A stretch of 64,000 nt of DNA from an uncultured Opitutia bacterium (GTDB lineage: Bacteria; Verrucomicrobiota; Verrucomicrobiia; Opitutales; Opitutaceae). A program made the translations under genes and the position numbers. Positions 37,186-46,715 of this stretch are shown in pieces (the stretch's first letter is position 1; each line of letters begins with the position of its first letter). Location of the stretch: NCBI GenBank assembly GCA_903840415.1, contig CAIMFY010000074.1, positions 62,001-126,000 of the forward strand. The letters run 5' to 3'. Below the pieces are notes generated by a model, which ran no database searches, had not been told where the DNA came from, and worked only from the letters and a program-made list of their open reading frames with translations.

Positions 37186-38406
37186 ATGAACGCGCGCGAT
37201 GCCAACGTCTGGTCGGGGCCCGGTTCGCGCCGCGCGCGCCGGCCGTTCACGTGGAATGCGTTGTTGTGGTCGCTGGTGTGGCCGCAGCGAGTGCATCGCA
37301 TCGTGCCGACACCGGCCGGCGTGATCCTGTTCGGTTTGTCGATGGGCATCGGCACGGCGGCCTACAACTCGTCGAGCAACATTCTTTTCATAACGCTTTC
37401 GCTGCTGCTGGCGTGCCTGATCCTGAGCGGCGTGCTGTCGTGGTTGAACCTGCGCGGCGTGGCGTGGCGGCTGCAGCTCGCGCCGCCGTGGCGCGCGGGC
37501 CAGGAGGCGGTCGTCGCGCTCGAACTGCGCAACGAAAAAAAGTTCCTGCCGACCTACGGCCTGTGGTTTTCGCTCGCGGCCCGCGTGGTGGCGGACACCC
37601 GCGGTTTTCGGCCGGAGTCAACCTGGACGGGCCGCAACCTCGACGTGCGCAAGATGCTGGCGCAGGCCGATGCGGCGGAACAGCGCGGGCAACTGGCGTT
37701 GCGCACGCGGCTCGATCCGCGCGGCGAGGCGCGGTTGGAATGGGTGTTCAAACCGGAAAAACGCGGCGCGCTCGGCGTGGAGCTGGCGAGCGTGGGTTCG
37801 CTGTTTCCGTTTGGTTTCCTGAAAAAATCGATCGGCACGGGACTGCGCGCCGAGGTGGTCGTGTGGCCGGCGCCGGTGGAATACCAGCGGCACGCCGTCG
37901 CGGCGTGGCGTCGCCCCGCCGGGGGTGAACGCGTGCCTCGCGCCGGCAGCGGCGGCGATCTCTTTGCGTTGCGCCGCTATGAGCAGGGCGACTCGCACCG
38001 ACTCATCCACTGGAAGGCGAGTGCGCGCACCCGCACGCTGCTCGTGCGGCAGTTTTCGGCGGAGAGCGCGGAGGGATTTTCTCTCTGGCTGCGGACTGAC
38101 GCGGCGGTCTGGGCGCGGCCGGAGCAGTTTGAACTGCTCGTGAGTTTTTGCGCGACGCTGGCGGAGGATTTGTTTCGCGCCGGCCGGCTGATGGGCGTGG
38201 CGCTCGACGACGAACCACCGACGCCAGTCCGGCGGATGGCGGATCTCGAGGCGTTTCTGAACAAGTTGGCGCTGGTGCGGCCGCGGCCGGGCACGACGGT
38301 GGTGGGTATGGGAGCAGTGGAAAAACAAAACGTCATGATCTTCGCGCCGGATGGCGCGCGCGGGGTGGCGGCTTACGTCGATGGAAAAAAAGCGGCCTCA
38401 ACTTAG
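37186..38406 (+). CDS. DUF58 domain protein
   Basis: A 406-residue protein with two N-terminal membrane helices (about 40-90, GVILFGLSMGIGTAAY and NILFITLSLLLACLILSGVL) and the DUF58 core near 265-330 (RRYEQGDSHRLIHWKASART), where DUF58 proteins resemble a von Willebrand factor A fold. It sits between the MoxR ATPase (11 bases upstream) and the transglutaminase protein (26-base overlap), indicating translational coupling. Likely the membrane partner of MoxR; precise function is unknown. Confidence 0.88.
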   Translation: MNARDANVWSGPGSRRARRPFTWNALLWSLVWPQRVHRIVPTPAGVILFGLSMGIGTAAYNSSSNILFITLSLLLACLILSGVLSWLNLRGVAWRLQLAPPWRAGQEAVVALELRNEKKFLPTYGLWFSLAARVVADTRGFRPESTWTGRNLDVRKMLAQADAAEQRGQLALRTRLDPRGEARLEWVFKPEKRGALGVELASVGSLFPFGFLKKSIGTGLRAEVVVWPAPVEYQRHAVAAWRRPAGGERVPRAGSGGDLFALRRYEQGDSHRLIHWKASARTRTLLVRQFSAESAEGFSLWLRTDAAVWARPEQFELLVSFCATLAEDLFRAGRLMGVALDDEPPTPVRRMADLEAFLNKLALVRPRPGTTVVGMGAVEKQNVMIFAPDGARGVAAYVDGKKAAST

Positions 38407-40588
38407 CCTCGACGAGTTGCACCAGCTAAAGTGGCTGCTCGGTGGTGGGCTCACACTGCTCGCGCTTTCGACCGTGGCCTATATGGAAATTGAGGCGTGG
38501 GAGCTGATGGGACTCACCTCAGTCTGTGCGATCGACTGCACGCTGTGGCCGACTTTGCCGGCGCGCGTGCCGCCGCTGGTGCATCTGCTGGCTTTTCCGC
38601 TCATCGTGGCGGTTTTTGTCGGCGACCTCTGGCTGACGGCGTCACCGCTGCCGGCGATGGTGCGGCTCGACATGCTGCTCCTGCTCTATCGCAGCGTGAG
38701 CTACCGACAGCGGCGCGACGATTTGCAGGTAATCGTGCTCGGTTTGTTTCTCATCGTGGTAGCCGGCGTGCTGACGGTGTCGCTCCTGTTCGCGGCGCAA
38801 CTGCTGGTTTACACGGCGTGGGCGCTCGCGTTTCTGCTGGTGGTGACGCTCGTCAGCTCAGCCGAAGGTCCGGCGTCGGAGAGCGGCAAGGTAAAAAATG
38901 TCGCGCCGCCGTGGGCGGTGCACGCCGACTGGCCGCGGCTCGCGCGCCGGTTGCGCGCCGTCGCAGACTGGCGCGTCGTGGCGCTCGGCGGCGGGTTGTT
39001 TGCCGGAGTCGTGGCGGTATCCGCGCTGCTGTTTCTCGCGATCCCACGCTTTCAAATTGAGAACAGCCTGTTCCTCGATCGCTTCATGTCGAAGAAGGTG
39101 AAGACGGGCTTCAACGATTCAATCAAGTTTGGCGATGTGACCGAGATTCAGCAGGACACGAGCGTCGCGCTGAGTGTTGATGTGACCGACCGCACGCAAC
39201 TGCCGGCCTCGCCCTACTGGCGGATGCTTGTGCTCGATCAATACGACAACGGCACCTTCAAATTGTCGCCGATCTTGCGGCGCTCGGCGTTTGGATCGGA
39301 GCGGACCGACACCATTGTGCACGGCGAAGTGCGGCCGAAGCTGGGCGCGGCGGTCACGTGGACGTTTTATCTCGAATCGGGCGTGAGCCGCTATCTGCCG
39401 CTGCTCGGAGGCTTCGAAGTCCTGCGGTTTCGCGATCACCAAAATTTCCGGCTGGGTGCGCTGGTCGATGTGCTGGCGCTGCGGGACGAGCCGCTGACGA
39501 TGACCGCCTATCGCGTCGAGGGCTTCGAGATTTCCGACCTGCTGTTCGACCCAAAGTTTCCGACCGCGGCCCGGCGGCGCGAGCATACGATTCAGACTTG
39601 GATCAACGTCAGCCCCGAGGATCACGTGACGCTGGATCGGATGAGCAACGAAATCGCGGGCGGCGCGAAGCTCGGCGCGGAGGCGTTCTCGCGGCGGGCG
39701 ATTGAGTGGCTGCGCAAGAACCACAGCTACTCGATGTCGCCGACGCTACCGCCCGGCACGGGCGATCCGCTCGTGCGGTGGGTGGCCTCGCGCGAGGCGG
39801 GGCATTGCGAGTTTTTCGCCGGCGCGCTCGTGCTGCTGGCCCGCAACGCCGGTTTCGCGGCGCGCGTGGTGACGGGCTTTCGCGGCGGCACGTGGAATGG
39901 TTACTCCGCCAGTTTCACGGTGCGAAATTCCGATGCGCACGCTTGGGCGGAAATCTTCGATCCCGCCGTCGGGGCCTGGCGGCGCGCCGATGCACTGGAA
40001 ATCGCCGCTGCCGCGCAGGGGCCGGAAACGAAAAGCGAAGCGGCCATCGTCGCGCGGAGCGATCGGAGCTGGTCGGCGCGGCTCGATAGCCTGCGAATTT
40101 TTTGGTATCGGCGCATCGTGAATTTCGATCAGCGCTCGCAACTCGAGACGCTCAAGGAAGTGAAGATCGCCGCGCAGTCGTCGGGCCAGCACCTACGCGA
40201 CACGGTGGTGGGTGCGATGGCGGCGTTGCGGGCGTGGCTGGCCGCGCCTTGGAGCTTCACGCGCGGGGTGAAACTGGTCGCGGTGATCGGTGTGCTTCTC
40301 GCCCTGGTCTGGGCGACTTGGCAACATGGCCGCGAAGTGCGGCGCATGTTCTTGCGCGGTGGCCGGGGCGGGTGCGGCGACCCGGTGCGCGCGGATGCGA
40401 GCCGGTGGCTCGCGCGTCTCCGTCCGGCCGAAGATTCGGCCCGTGAAGTGTGCGCCGTGGTCGGCGAGTTGCAGCGATTGCGCTTCGGCGCGCGGACGAC
40501 GTGGCCGGCACCGGAGCCGGTTTTCCGCCGGGCGCGGCAGGCGTGGCGCGCGCAGCGATCGGCGCGGCGGCGCGTCAGTCGGTCTTGA
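38381..40588 (+). CDS. TgpA-like membrane transglutaminase-fold protein
   Basis: A 735-residue protein. The N-terminal part has about six membrane spans (DUF3488-like, 15-235), a periplasmic region follows, and the transglutaminase-like core at about 440-545 has the catalytic triad in EAGHCEFFAGAL (Cys), NSDAHAWAEIFD (His) and the following Asp. A further membrane helix lies near 620-650 with a cytoplasmic tail (DUF4129-like). The ATG at 38381 overlaps the DUF58 gene by 26 bases; a frame start 30 bases earlier is also possible. Family members act as periplasmic peptidase or amidase-type enzymes. Its 3' end overlaps the convergent mrdA gene by 14 bases. Confidence 0.87.
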   Translation: MEKKRPQLSLDELHQLKWLLGGGLTLLALSTVAYMEIEAWELMGLTSVCAIDCTLWPTLPARVPPLVHLLAFPLIVAVFVGDLWLTASPLPAMVRLDMLLLLYRSVSYRQRRDDLQVIVLGLFLIVVAGVLTVSLLFAAQLLVYTAWALAFLLVVTLVSSAEGPASESGKVKNVAPPWAVHADWPRLARRLRAVADWRVVALGGGLFAGVVAVSALLFLAIPRFQIENSLFLDRFMSKKVKTGFNDSIKFGDVTEIQQDTSVALSVDVTDRTQLPASPYWRMLVLDQYDNGTFKLSPILRRSAFGSERTDTIVHGEVRPKLGAAVTWTFYLESGVSRYLPLLGGFEVLRFRDHQNFRLGALVDVLALRDEPLTMTAYRVEGFEISDLLFDPKFPTAARRREHTIQTWINVSPEDHVTLDRMSNEIAGGAKLGAEAFSRRAIEWLRKNHSYSMSPTLPPGTGDPLVRWVASREAGHCEFFAGALVLLARNAGFAARVVTGFRGGTWNGYSASFTVRNSDAHAWAEIFDPAVGAWRRADALEIAAAAQGPETKSEAAIVARSDRSWSARLDSLRIFWYRRIVNFDQRSQLETLKEVKIAAQSSGQHLRDTVVGAMAALRAWLAAPWSFTRGVKLVAVIGVLLALVWATWQHGREVRRMFLRGGRGGCGDPVRADASRWLARLRPAEDSAREVCAVVGELQRLRFGARTTWPAPEPVFRRARQAWRAQRSARRRVSRS

Positions 40589-42536
40589 ACGGATGCGCGA
40601 GCGGCGAGTTGGCGAGGGCCTTCTTCGCGAAATATTTTTTCAGCACGGCGCTGGCAACCGGCGCGGCGTGCAGGCCGCCCTGAAATTCCTCGCCGGCAGT
40701 GTCGCCCTCGATGGCGATGGCCATGGCGATCTCGGGATTTTCGGCGGGAGCGAAACAGATGAACCACGCGACGTTGAGCTTGTTTCCGAATTGCGCGGTG
40801 CCCGTCTTGCCGGCGATGCGCACACCGGGCACGCGGAAATCCTCGACGGTGGTGAGCGGCTTGGCCGTGCCGATGGTGGTGCAGCCGATCATGCCGTCGA
40901 GCAGCGCGGCGCGTTGGGCCACCGTGAGGCCGATGGACTCGGTGTGCTGCGCCGGGCGGTCCGCCTGATGGACGAGCGTGGGCTGGGTGGAAACTTCGCC
41001 ACGCGCGACGGAGGCAGCGAAACTCGCCATCTGCAACGGCGACACGCGGACGGCGCCCTGACCGATGGCCATGTTGGCGGTGTCGCCGGGGAACCATTTC
41101 TCGTGCTGCACGCGCTCCTTCCACGCCGGATCGGGAATGAGCATGTCGCCGCGCTCGTGCGGCAATTCGATGGCGGTGCGCTGGTCGAGATGAAACCGCC
41201 GCGCCTCCTCGGCGACACCGTCGGGTGTGGTCAGCCAGCCCGCGGTGTAGAAATAAATGTCGCAGCTCTTGGCGATGGCTTCGCGCAGCAGCACTTCGCC
41301 GTGATGGCCGCGGCGGTTGTCGCAGACGAAGACGCGGCCATATTTGCTCAGCGCTCCCTCGCAATCGACGATCGGATCGTCCGGCGTGATCGTGCCGCGG
41401 CGCAGGGCGGCAATGGTCGTGAGGATCTTGAAGGTGGAGCCGGGTGGATAGAGGCCGTTGAGCGCGAGGTTCGTCCACGCGTGGCGTGCCTGGATGTCGG
41501 CGACGGTGCCGGGCGAGCGGAATTTCGAGAGATCGTAGTCCGGTTTGCTCGCGAGCACGAGCACCTCACCGGTGGCGACATCGATCGCAACGGCCGCGCC
41601 GGTCTGATCGCCGAGCGATTCCTCCGCGGCAAGCTGGAGATCGATGTCGAGCGACGTGACGAGGTTCTGGCCCTGAAGGGGCAGGCGTTTCTCGAGGGGC
41701 GGGTTGACTTTGTAGCCCGTGGGATCGACGCGGTAAATCATGCCGCCGGCCTCGCCTTGAAGGAGGGAATCGAAATTTTGCTCCAGGCCGTTTTCGCCGA
41801 CGGAGCCTTTCAACTTGAAGGTTTTCAAACCCGCGCCGGGTAAATCCTCGGCGTCGACGTCGTCGGTTGCGCCGACGTAGCCGAGTGTGTGTGCCGCAGC
41901 GGAACCGAACGGATAATCGCGCGCGATCGAAGTCGTGGGCTCAAGCGGCGAGCGAACGGCTAGCCGTTCGAGGAGCTTGGCAAAATCCGCCGGCTCCAGA
42001 TCGGTGAGCAACGGGTAGGGCAGGAGCAGCTGGCGTTCGAAGTGACGTTGGAGCTCGCGCGGATTGACCTGCTCACTGCGCCCAAGGATCGCGTTCAGCT
42101 CATCGAGGTAGTGCTGCACGAGGCTGACGCGCGCGAGTTGCTCGAGCTGCGAGTAGGACGGGACGTCCTTTTTGTCACCGGCGTCGACGAAGTTTTGGTG
42201 AATGCGGATGTGCTCGCGGCGCAGTTCGACTTTGAGCTCGTCAAGGTGGAGCATGACGGCGAAGCGCGGGCGGTTGCCGACGAGGACGGTGGTGCCATCG
42301 CGGGCGAAGATGTTTCCGCGCGGGCCGGGGATGAGGATGCGGCGCTGGTTCTGCACCTTCTCGTCCTTGCCGTGCACCGCGGTTTTGAAAATTTGCTCGT
42401 AGGCGAGCCCACCGACGAGGACGAGCAGCAGCGCGGCCGTCGCGAAATAAAAAAAGATCACGCGCGTGTCGTAGCCTTTGTGGGATTCCACGAGGCTGCC
42501 GGAGCGCTCGGCGAGATTGACGTCGTCAGTGGCCAT
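40575..42536 (-). CDS. mrdA: Penicillin-binding protein 2 (elongasome transpeptidase)
   Basis: A class B PBP that cross-links lateral-wall peptidoglycan with MreBCD. The 653-residue protein has one N-terminal membrane helix (28-50), a dimerisation region with GPRGNIFARDG, and the transpeptidase domain with SxxK in PPGSTFK near 369, SxD in AKSCDIYFY near 430 and KTG in AGKTGTAQ near 574. It is the last gene of mreB-mreC-mreD-mrdA, 42 bases after mreD. rodA does not follow; the 3' end overlaps a convergent gene. Confidence 0.95.
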   Translation of the reverse strand: MATDDVNLAERSGSLVESHKGYDTRVIFFYFATAALLLVLVGGLAYEQIFKTAVHGKDEKVQNQRRILIPGPRGNIFARDGTTVLVGNRPRFAVMLHLDELKVELRREHIRIHQNFVDAGDKKDVPSYSQLEQLARVSLVQHYLDELNAILGRSEQVNPRELQRHFERQLLLPYPLLTDLEPADFAKLLERLAVRSPLEPTTSIARDYPFGSAAAHTLGYVGATDDVDAEDLPGAGLKTFKLKGSVGENGLEQNFDSLLQGEAGGMIYRVDPTGYKVNPPLEKRLPLQGQNLVTSLDIDLQLAAEESLGDQTGAAVAIDVATGEVLVLASKPDYDLSKFRSPGTVADIQARHAWTNLALNGLYPPGSTFKILTTIAALRRGTITPDDPIVDCEGALSKYGRVFVCDNRRGHHGEVLLREAIAKSCDIYFYTAGWLTTPDGVAEEARRFHLDQRTAIELPHERGDMLIPDPAWKERVQHEKWFPGDTANMAIGQGAVRVSPLQMASFAASVARGEVSTQPTLVHQADRPAQHTESIGLTVAQRAALLDGMIGCTTIGTAKPLTTVEDFRVPGVRIAGKTGTAQFGNKLNVAWFICFAPAENPEIAMAIAIEGDTAGEEFQGGLHAAPVASAVLKKYFAKKALANSPLAHPFKTD

Positions 42537-42578
42537 GCGCGGGAAGCGGGGATGGAAGCGGGCGCGACACGGGGAAAA

Positions 42579-43088
42579 TTAAGCGAGATTTTCGCGCTCG
42601 GCGCGGGCGAGCAGGAGCGCGCGGTGTTGCAGGGCAAAGAACCACGGCGCGATCAGGGCGAGGCAGATTTGCGAGCAGACAAGATCGCCGATGAGGCGCG
42701 GCCACGCGATGGCGGGCACCGGCGAGCCACCGATTTGCGTGAAGGAAAAGACGAGGAAGAGCGCGAGGTTGGCGAGCAGCGCGACGATGACGCGCGCCAC
42801 AGTGTCTTCCCGCGGCAGTCGGTCGCGCAAGTGCCACAGCACGGCGAAGGCGGCGGCAAAGAGCAAGAGATGCGTGCCGAACGCGACCGGAGCATTGGCA
42901 TCGCACAGCAGCCCGCCGAGCAGCGAGGTCGCGAGGCCGGCACGCCATGGCAGCATGAGCGCGGCGTAGGTGACAAACAACCCGCCGACGAAAAGGTAAA
43001 CACGCAGATTACTGAGCGCATGGTTGCCCTGCGCGACCAGTGCCCAGAGGAGCACCAAAGTCAGAAAGGTGGCGAGCGTGTGGCGCAT
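42579..43088 (-). CDS. mreD: Rod shape-determining membrane protein MreD
   Basis: A 169-residue integral membrane protein with about five spans (TFLTLVLLWALVAQG, LFVGGLFVTYAALML, LLGGLLCDANAPVAFGTHLLL and later helices). MreD is poorly conserved; the call rests on size, topology, the GLLCD segment and its exact position between mreC and mrdA. Confidence 0.85.
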   Translation of the reverse strand: MRHTLATFLTLVLLWALVAQGNHALSNLRVYLFVGGLFVTYAALMLPWRAGLATSLLGGLLCDANAPVAFGTHLLLFAAAFAVLWHLRDRLPREDTVARVIVALLANLALFLVFSFTQIGGSPVPAIAWPRLIGDLVCSQICLALIAPWFFALQHRALLLARAERENLA

Positions 43089-43172
43089 TGTGGAGGTGAG
43101 GGACGAGAGTGGAGAGAACTGAGGAATGGGCCGCGGTTTAGTGCCTCTCAGTTCTCAACCATAAGCCTATTT

Positions 43173-44003
43173 TCATTCCGGAGTCAGTGGCACGAGGACC
43201 GTGACCTCGGCGACCGAGCCGAGCCGCTCATCGAGTTTCACCTCGCCGGTTTTGAAAAGGCCGTCGGAGCTGAGATCGACGTGCGTGATTTCGCCGATGG
43301 TGAGGCCAGGCGGAAACACACCGCCGAGTCCAGACGTGACGAGGCGTTTCGGTGCGGCGGCGCTGGCGAACACGTCGAGCGGCACGAATTCGACCACGCC
43401 ACGCGGCGGGCCAAATGTCGGGTTGAGCCCGCCTTGGTAACTGATTGGCCGGGTGTCGCCTTCGACCACGCCGGCGAGCCGGACGTTCTGGCTCGTGAGC
43501 AACTCGACGACGGCGGTCGCGGCATGGACTTCCGTCACGCGACCGACCACGCCGCCGGTGAAAATCACGGGCGCACCCACGGGCAGGCCAAAGTTCTTCC
43601 CTTTGCGGATGACGATACGCTGCCACCAACCGGAGAAATCGCGACTCGCGACCCGCACGTGTTCGAGGCGGTAATTCGCGAACGCTGGCAGTCGCAGCAA
43701 TCCCTCCAGCCGCGCGATCTCGGCTTGCATCTCGGTGTTTTGTTGGACGGCGAATTCGTAGGAGGCGTTGAGCCGCGCCAGATCGCGGCCGGCCTCGATG
43801 AGTTCGCCATTCGAGTGGAGCCGCAGCGACCAATATTGCTGGAGGTCGCGCGCGTAGGAGGCGACCACGGTAATCGGCGCGGTCAGCTCGTAAAAACTCG
43901 CGCGAGCCAGCGTCTTGATCGTCACCGGCACGACGATCCACGCAGCGACGACGAGGCCGAGGGTGACAAACGGTTTGGCGGTGGCGAGGCGGCGGAAGGG
44001 CAC
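43173..44003 (-). CDS. mreC: Rod shape-determining protein MreC
   Basis: A 276-residue bitopic protein: an N-terminal membrane helix (about 10-32), a periplasmic coiled coil (about 65-95) and a two-lobed beta domain (about 100-265) with SGWWQRIVIRKGKNFGLPVGAPVIFTGGVVGRV (in part), a standard MreC segment, and a final TVLVPLTPE strand. MreC links cytoplasmic MreB to PBP2. It is 107 bases after mreB; that gap contains a repeat and a hairpin. Confidence 0.92.
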   Translation of the reverse strand: MPFRRLATAKPFVTLGLVVAAWIVVPVTIKTLARASFYELTAPITVVASYARDLQQYWSLRLHSNGELIEAGRDLARLNASYEFAVQQNTEMQAEIARLEGLLRLPAFANYRLEHVRVASRDFSGWWQRIVIRKGKNFGLPVGAPVIFTGGVVGRVTEVHAATAVVELLTSQNVRLAGVVEGDTRPISYQGGLNPTFGPPRGVVEFVPLDVFASAAAPKRLVTSGLGGVFPPGLTIGEITHVDLSSDGLFKTGEVKLDERLGSVAEVTVLVPLTPE

Positions 44004-44024
44004 GGCGTGTCAGGTGGTTTTGCC

Positions 44025-44051
44025 CACGGAACACACGGAAGACACGGAAAA
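44025..44051. repeat. Three tandem 9-mers (cacggaaNa)
   Basis: cacggaaca, cacggaaga and cacggaaaa follow each other without gaps in the mreB-mreC intergenic region. Read on the minus strand this gives a TTTTCCGTGTC...CCGTG pattern. No function is known to me. Confidence 0.5.
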
Positions 44052-44087
44052 ACGCACGCCGAGACGGCGCCTGCTAGCCGAGCGGTT

Positions 44088-44112
44088 GAGCGCAGACGAC
44101 AGTCTGTCGCTC
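44088..44112. repeat. Hairpin overlapping the mreB stop codon
   Basis: gagcg-cagac and gtctg-t-cgctc pair around the loop gaca with one bulge. The last bases coincide with the mreB stop at 44111-44113. No T-run follows, so it may tune mreB versus mreCD mRNA levels. Confidence 0.4.
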
Positions 44113-45124
44113 ACACGTTCTGCATCAACCACGAGAGGTCGTTGAGCACGGCGCCAGTGCCGTTGGCGACGGCGGAGAGTGGGTCTTCGGAGACGGTGAC
44201 GGGCAGGCCGGTTTTGTCGCTGAGCAACTTGTCGATGCCACGGATGAGCGCGCCACCACCAGCCATCACGAAACCGCGGTCCACGAGGTCGGCGGAGAGT
44301 TCGGGCGGGCAGCGCTCGAGCGTCACGCGCACGGCGTCGACGATCGCGGCGATGGTGTCGGCGAGCGCTTCGCGGATTTCCTGCGAGGTGATGTGGATCG
44401 TCTTCGGCAGGCCGGCGACGGAATCGCGGCCCTTGACCTCCATCGTGAGCTCCTCGTCGAGCGGATAGGCTGAGCCGACGCGCATCTTGATCTCTTCCGC
44501 GGTGCGCTCACCGATGAGGAGATTGTAGGCGCGCTTCATGTAATTGATGATCGCCATGTCGAGTTCGTCGCCAGCGACGCGGATCGATTTGGAGAACACG
44601 ATGCCGTTGAGCGAAATGACGGCGATCTCCGTGGTGCCGCCGCCGATGTCGACGATCATGTTGGCGGCGGGTTCGTCGATCGGGAGACCGACACCGATCG
44701 CGGCGGCCATCGGTTCGGGAATCGTAATGACGTCGCGGGCACCGGCGTGCATCGCTGATTCTTTTACCGCGCGTTTCTCAACTTCGGTGATGCCGGACGG
44801 AATCGCGATGACGACGCGCGGCGGGGCGCGGAAAGAGTTGCCCGAGACTTTGCGGATAAAATAGCGGAGCATCGCCTCTGTGACATCGAAGTCGGCGATC
44901 ACGCCGTCCTTCATCGGACGGATGGCGGTGATGTTGCCGGGCGTGCGGCCGAGCATCCGTTTCGCTTCGTCGCCGACAGCGCGGACTTTGCGCGAAACTG
45001 TGTCGAGGGCCACGACAGAGGGCTCGCGCAGAACGATGCCCTTGTCCTTGACGTAAACGAGCGTGTTGGCGGTGCCTAGATCGATGCCGATGTCGTTGGA
45101 GAAGTAGCCGAAGATATTGGCCAT
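44111..45124 (-). CDS. mreB: Rod shape-determining protein MreB
   Basis: A bacterial actin that guides lateral wall synthesis beneath the inner membrane. The 337-residue product starts at the ATG at 45124 ([19 protein letters not shown], with phosphate loop 1 DLGTANT); an upstream extension of 207 codons is out-of-family. Further motifs are [30 protein letters not shown] and the adenosine-loop [13 protein letters not shown]. Family length. It heads mreB-mreC-mreD-mrdA. Confidence 0.97.
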   Translation of the reverse strand: MANIFGYFSNDIGIDLGTANTLVYVKDKGIVLREPSVVALDTVSRKVRAVGDEAKRMLGRTPGNITAIRPMKDGVIADFDVTEAMLRYFIRKVSGNSFRAPPRVVIAIPSGITEVEKRAVKESAMHAGARDVITIPEPMAAAIGVGLPIDEPAANMIVDIGGGTTEIAVISLNGIVFSKSIRVAGDELDMAIINYMKRAYNLLIGERTAEEIKMRVGSAYPLDEELTMEVKGRDSVAGLPKTIHITSQEIREALADTIAAIVDAVRVTLERCPPELSADLVDRGFVMAGGGALIRGIDKLLSDKTGLPVTVSEDPLSAVANGTGAVLNDLSWLMQNV

Positions 45125-45264
45125 GATGTCGGATGCGGGGGAGCGAGTGGCGGCGTTGCCGCCGACGGAAACGAATCGGCGGCGGCGGGGAGTGTCAACG
45201 CGCGAAATACGCCGTGCCGCCGAGGGCGGACTGGATTCGCCCGCGAAAACGTGGCACGATGCGG

Positions 45265-46530
45265 TCAGATCTCGACACTGGGCGGTTCGGCGGCGGCGGA
45301 GGCCGATTGGCGAGTGAGGCGTGCGCCGATGCGACGAACGGTTTCGAGTGCACGCCATCCGGGGTTCGAGCGGATCGCGGCGAGATCGGCGTTGAGTGGC
45401 GCGAGTTGGCGGCGGTTCGCTTCGAGTTCGCGTCGGGTTTCGGCTAGCACGGCGACTTCGTGTTTCCATTGCTCGACTTCGGCGCGCAGCGCGGCGTGCG
45501 CGGTGCGTTCGCGGGTAAGGTCGGCCTGGAGAATTTTTTCGATGGCGAGGAGTTTGTTCGCAAAACGATCGCCGCGGCCGTGTTGTTCGTAGAGGCGATA
45601 AATCCATTTCAGCGCTGGCGTGGCTTCGGAGAGCGGGTCGCCGGTGTCCTTGAAGAGTTCGTAGACCCACTCGGGCAGGCGGCCGCCGACGTCGTCCTGG
45701 AAAAGATGAAATCCGCCTTTCAGAAGATCGGTGCAGTCGTGGCACATTTTGAATGGGAGGCCGTCGTCGATGAGTTGCTGGCGGCGGGCGAGCACGGTTT
45801 CAATCGGCTCGGTCGTGAGATCGCCGAGGAGATGTTCGTCGTGCAGATCGTGGTCGCAGATGTGCGCACGACCGCGCCAGTCCACAAACAACGTGTGCTT
45901 GATGACCTCACAGTGCCCGGAGTCGTCGGGCATCGGCGGCGTGTCGATGACTTCCCGATCGCGGAGATTGCCCCCGCGGCTGTGGCACATCGAAAAGGTG
46001 ATCTGCGTGACACCCTCGTCGTGGAGTAGCCGCTGGACCTGCGTGAGACGGTGGCGATTGGCGCGGGTGACGGAAACGTTCGCATTGATTTGAAGACGGG
46101 TGCCGCGAGCGAGGGCGACGGCCCGGCGAAGGTGGCCGAGAACGCGGTCAAACTTGATGCCGCCCATCATGCGCTCGTAGAGCTCGGGCTCGTCGCCGTT
46201 GAAACTGAGATAGATCACGTCGAGGCCGGCGGCCTGCAGTGCGTGCACATTGGGTTCGGTGAGGGCCGCCCCGTTGCAGGCGAAGCCGGTGAAGGCCTCG
46301 GCCGATACGTGCGCGACGAAGCGCGGCAGCAGCGGGTGCAGCAACGGCTCGCCCATGCCGGAGAACGACAGCGAAAATCGCTCGCCACGGACGTGGCCGC
46401 GGATTTTGCGAACGATGATCTCGAACGTCTCCCACGTCATGCGCCCCCGTTCGCGGCTCATGGTTTCGTGCGGGCAGTGAAGGCAACGTGTGTTGCAGTG
46501 GTTCGTGGCTTCGATTTCGGCGTGAAACAT
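45265..46530 (-). CDS. Radical SAM protein with coiled-coil C-terminus
   Basis: A 421-residue protein. The radical SAM [4Fe-4S] motif C-x3-C-x2-C (CNTRCLHC, residues 12-19) opens the barrel, followed by [12 protein letters not shown] second cysteine-bearing region (about 215-275: [25 protein letters not shown]) resembles SPASM or twitch clusters. The last 100 residues form a coiled coil ending in [17 protein letters not shown], a tail style common in proteins of polysaccharide loci. Substrate unknown. It is 140 bases upstream of mreB on the same strand and divergent from the antiporter. Confidence 0.82.
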   Translation of the reverse strand: MFHAEIEATNHCNTRCLHCPHETMSRERGRMTWETFEIIVRKIRGHVRGERFSLSFSGMGEPLLHPLLPRFVAHVSAEAFTGFACNGAALTEPNVHALQAAGLDVIYLSFNGDEPELYERMMGGIKFDRVLGHLRRAVALARGTRLQINANVSVTRANRHRLTQVQRLLHDEGVTQITFSMCHSRGGNLRDREVIDTPPMPDDSGHCEVIKHTLFVDWRGRAHICDHDLHDEHLLGDLTTEPIETVLARRQQLIDDGLPFKMCHDCTDLLKGGFHLFQDDVGGRLPEWVYELFKDTGDPLSEATPALKWIYRLYEQHGRGDRFANKLLAIEKILQADLTRERTAHAALRAEVEQWKHEVAVLAETRRELEANRRQLAPLNADLAAIRSNPGWRALETVRRIGARLTRQSASAAAEPPSVEI

Positions 46531-46715
46531 GGTGGCCTCCGGGAGGATCGTTGGAGAACAGGGTCAAATTATCGGCGGTTCGCGGGAATGTCATTGCTGG
46601 AATCCGAAGAAAATCGCCCGCGGACGGTAGCGGAGGCGACGAACTGGCTTGTCAAAAGCGCGCGGAGCTTGACGCGTCGCGCACTTGACCGCGTTTTCGT
46701 GGTCAGCGCGTTGCC

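Noticed and set aside
42042-44468. 808-codon plus-strand ORF across mrdA, mreD and mreC
   Set aside because: Antisense to three recognisable genes and without protein-family character.
45125-45745. N-terminal extension of MreB
   Set aside because: The frame is open by chance; MreB starts at 45124 and the extension overlaps the radical SAM gene.
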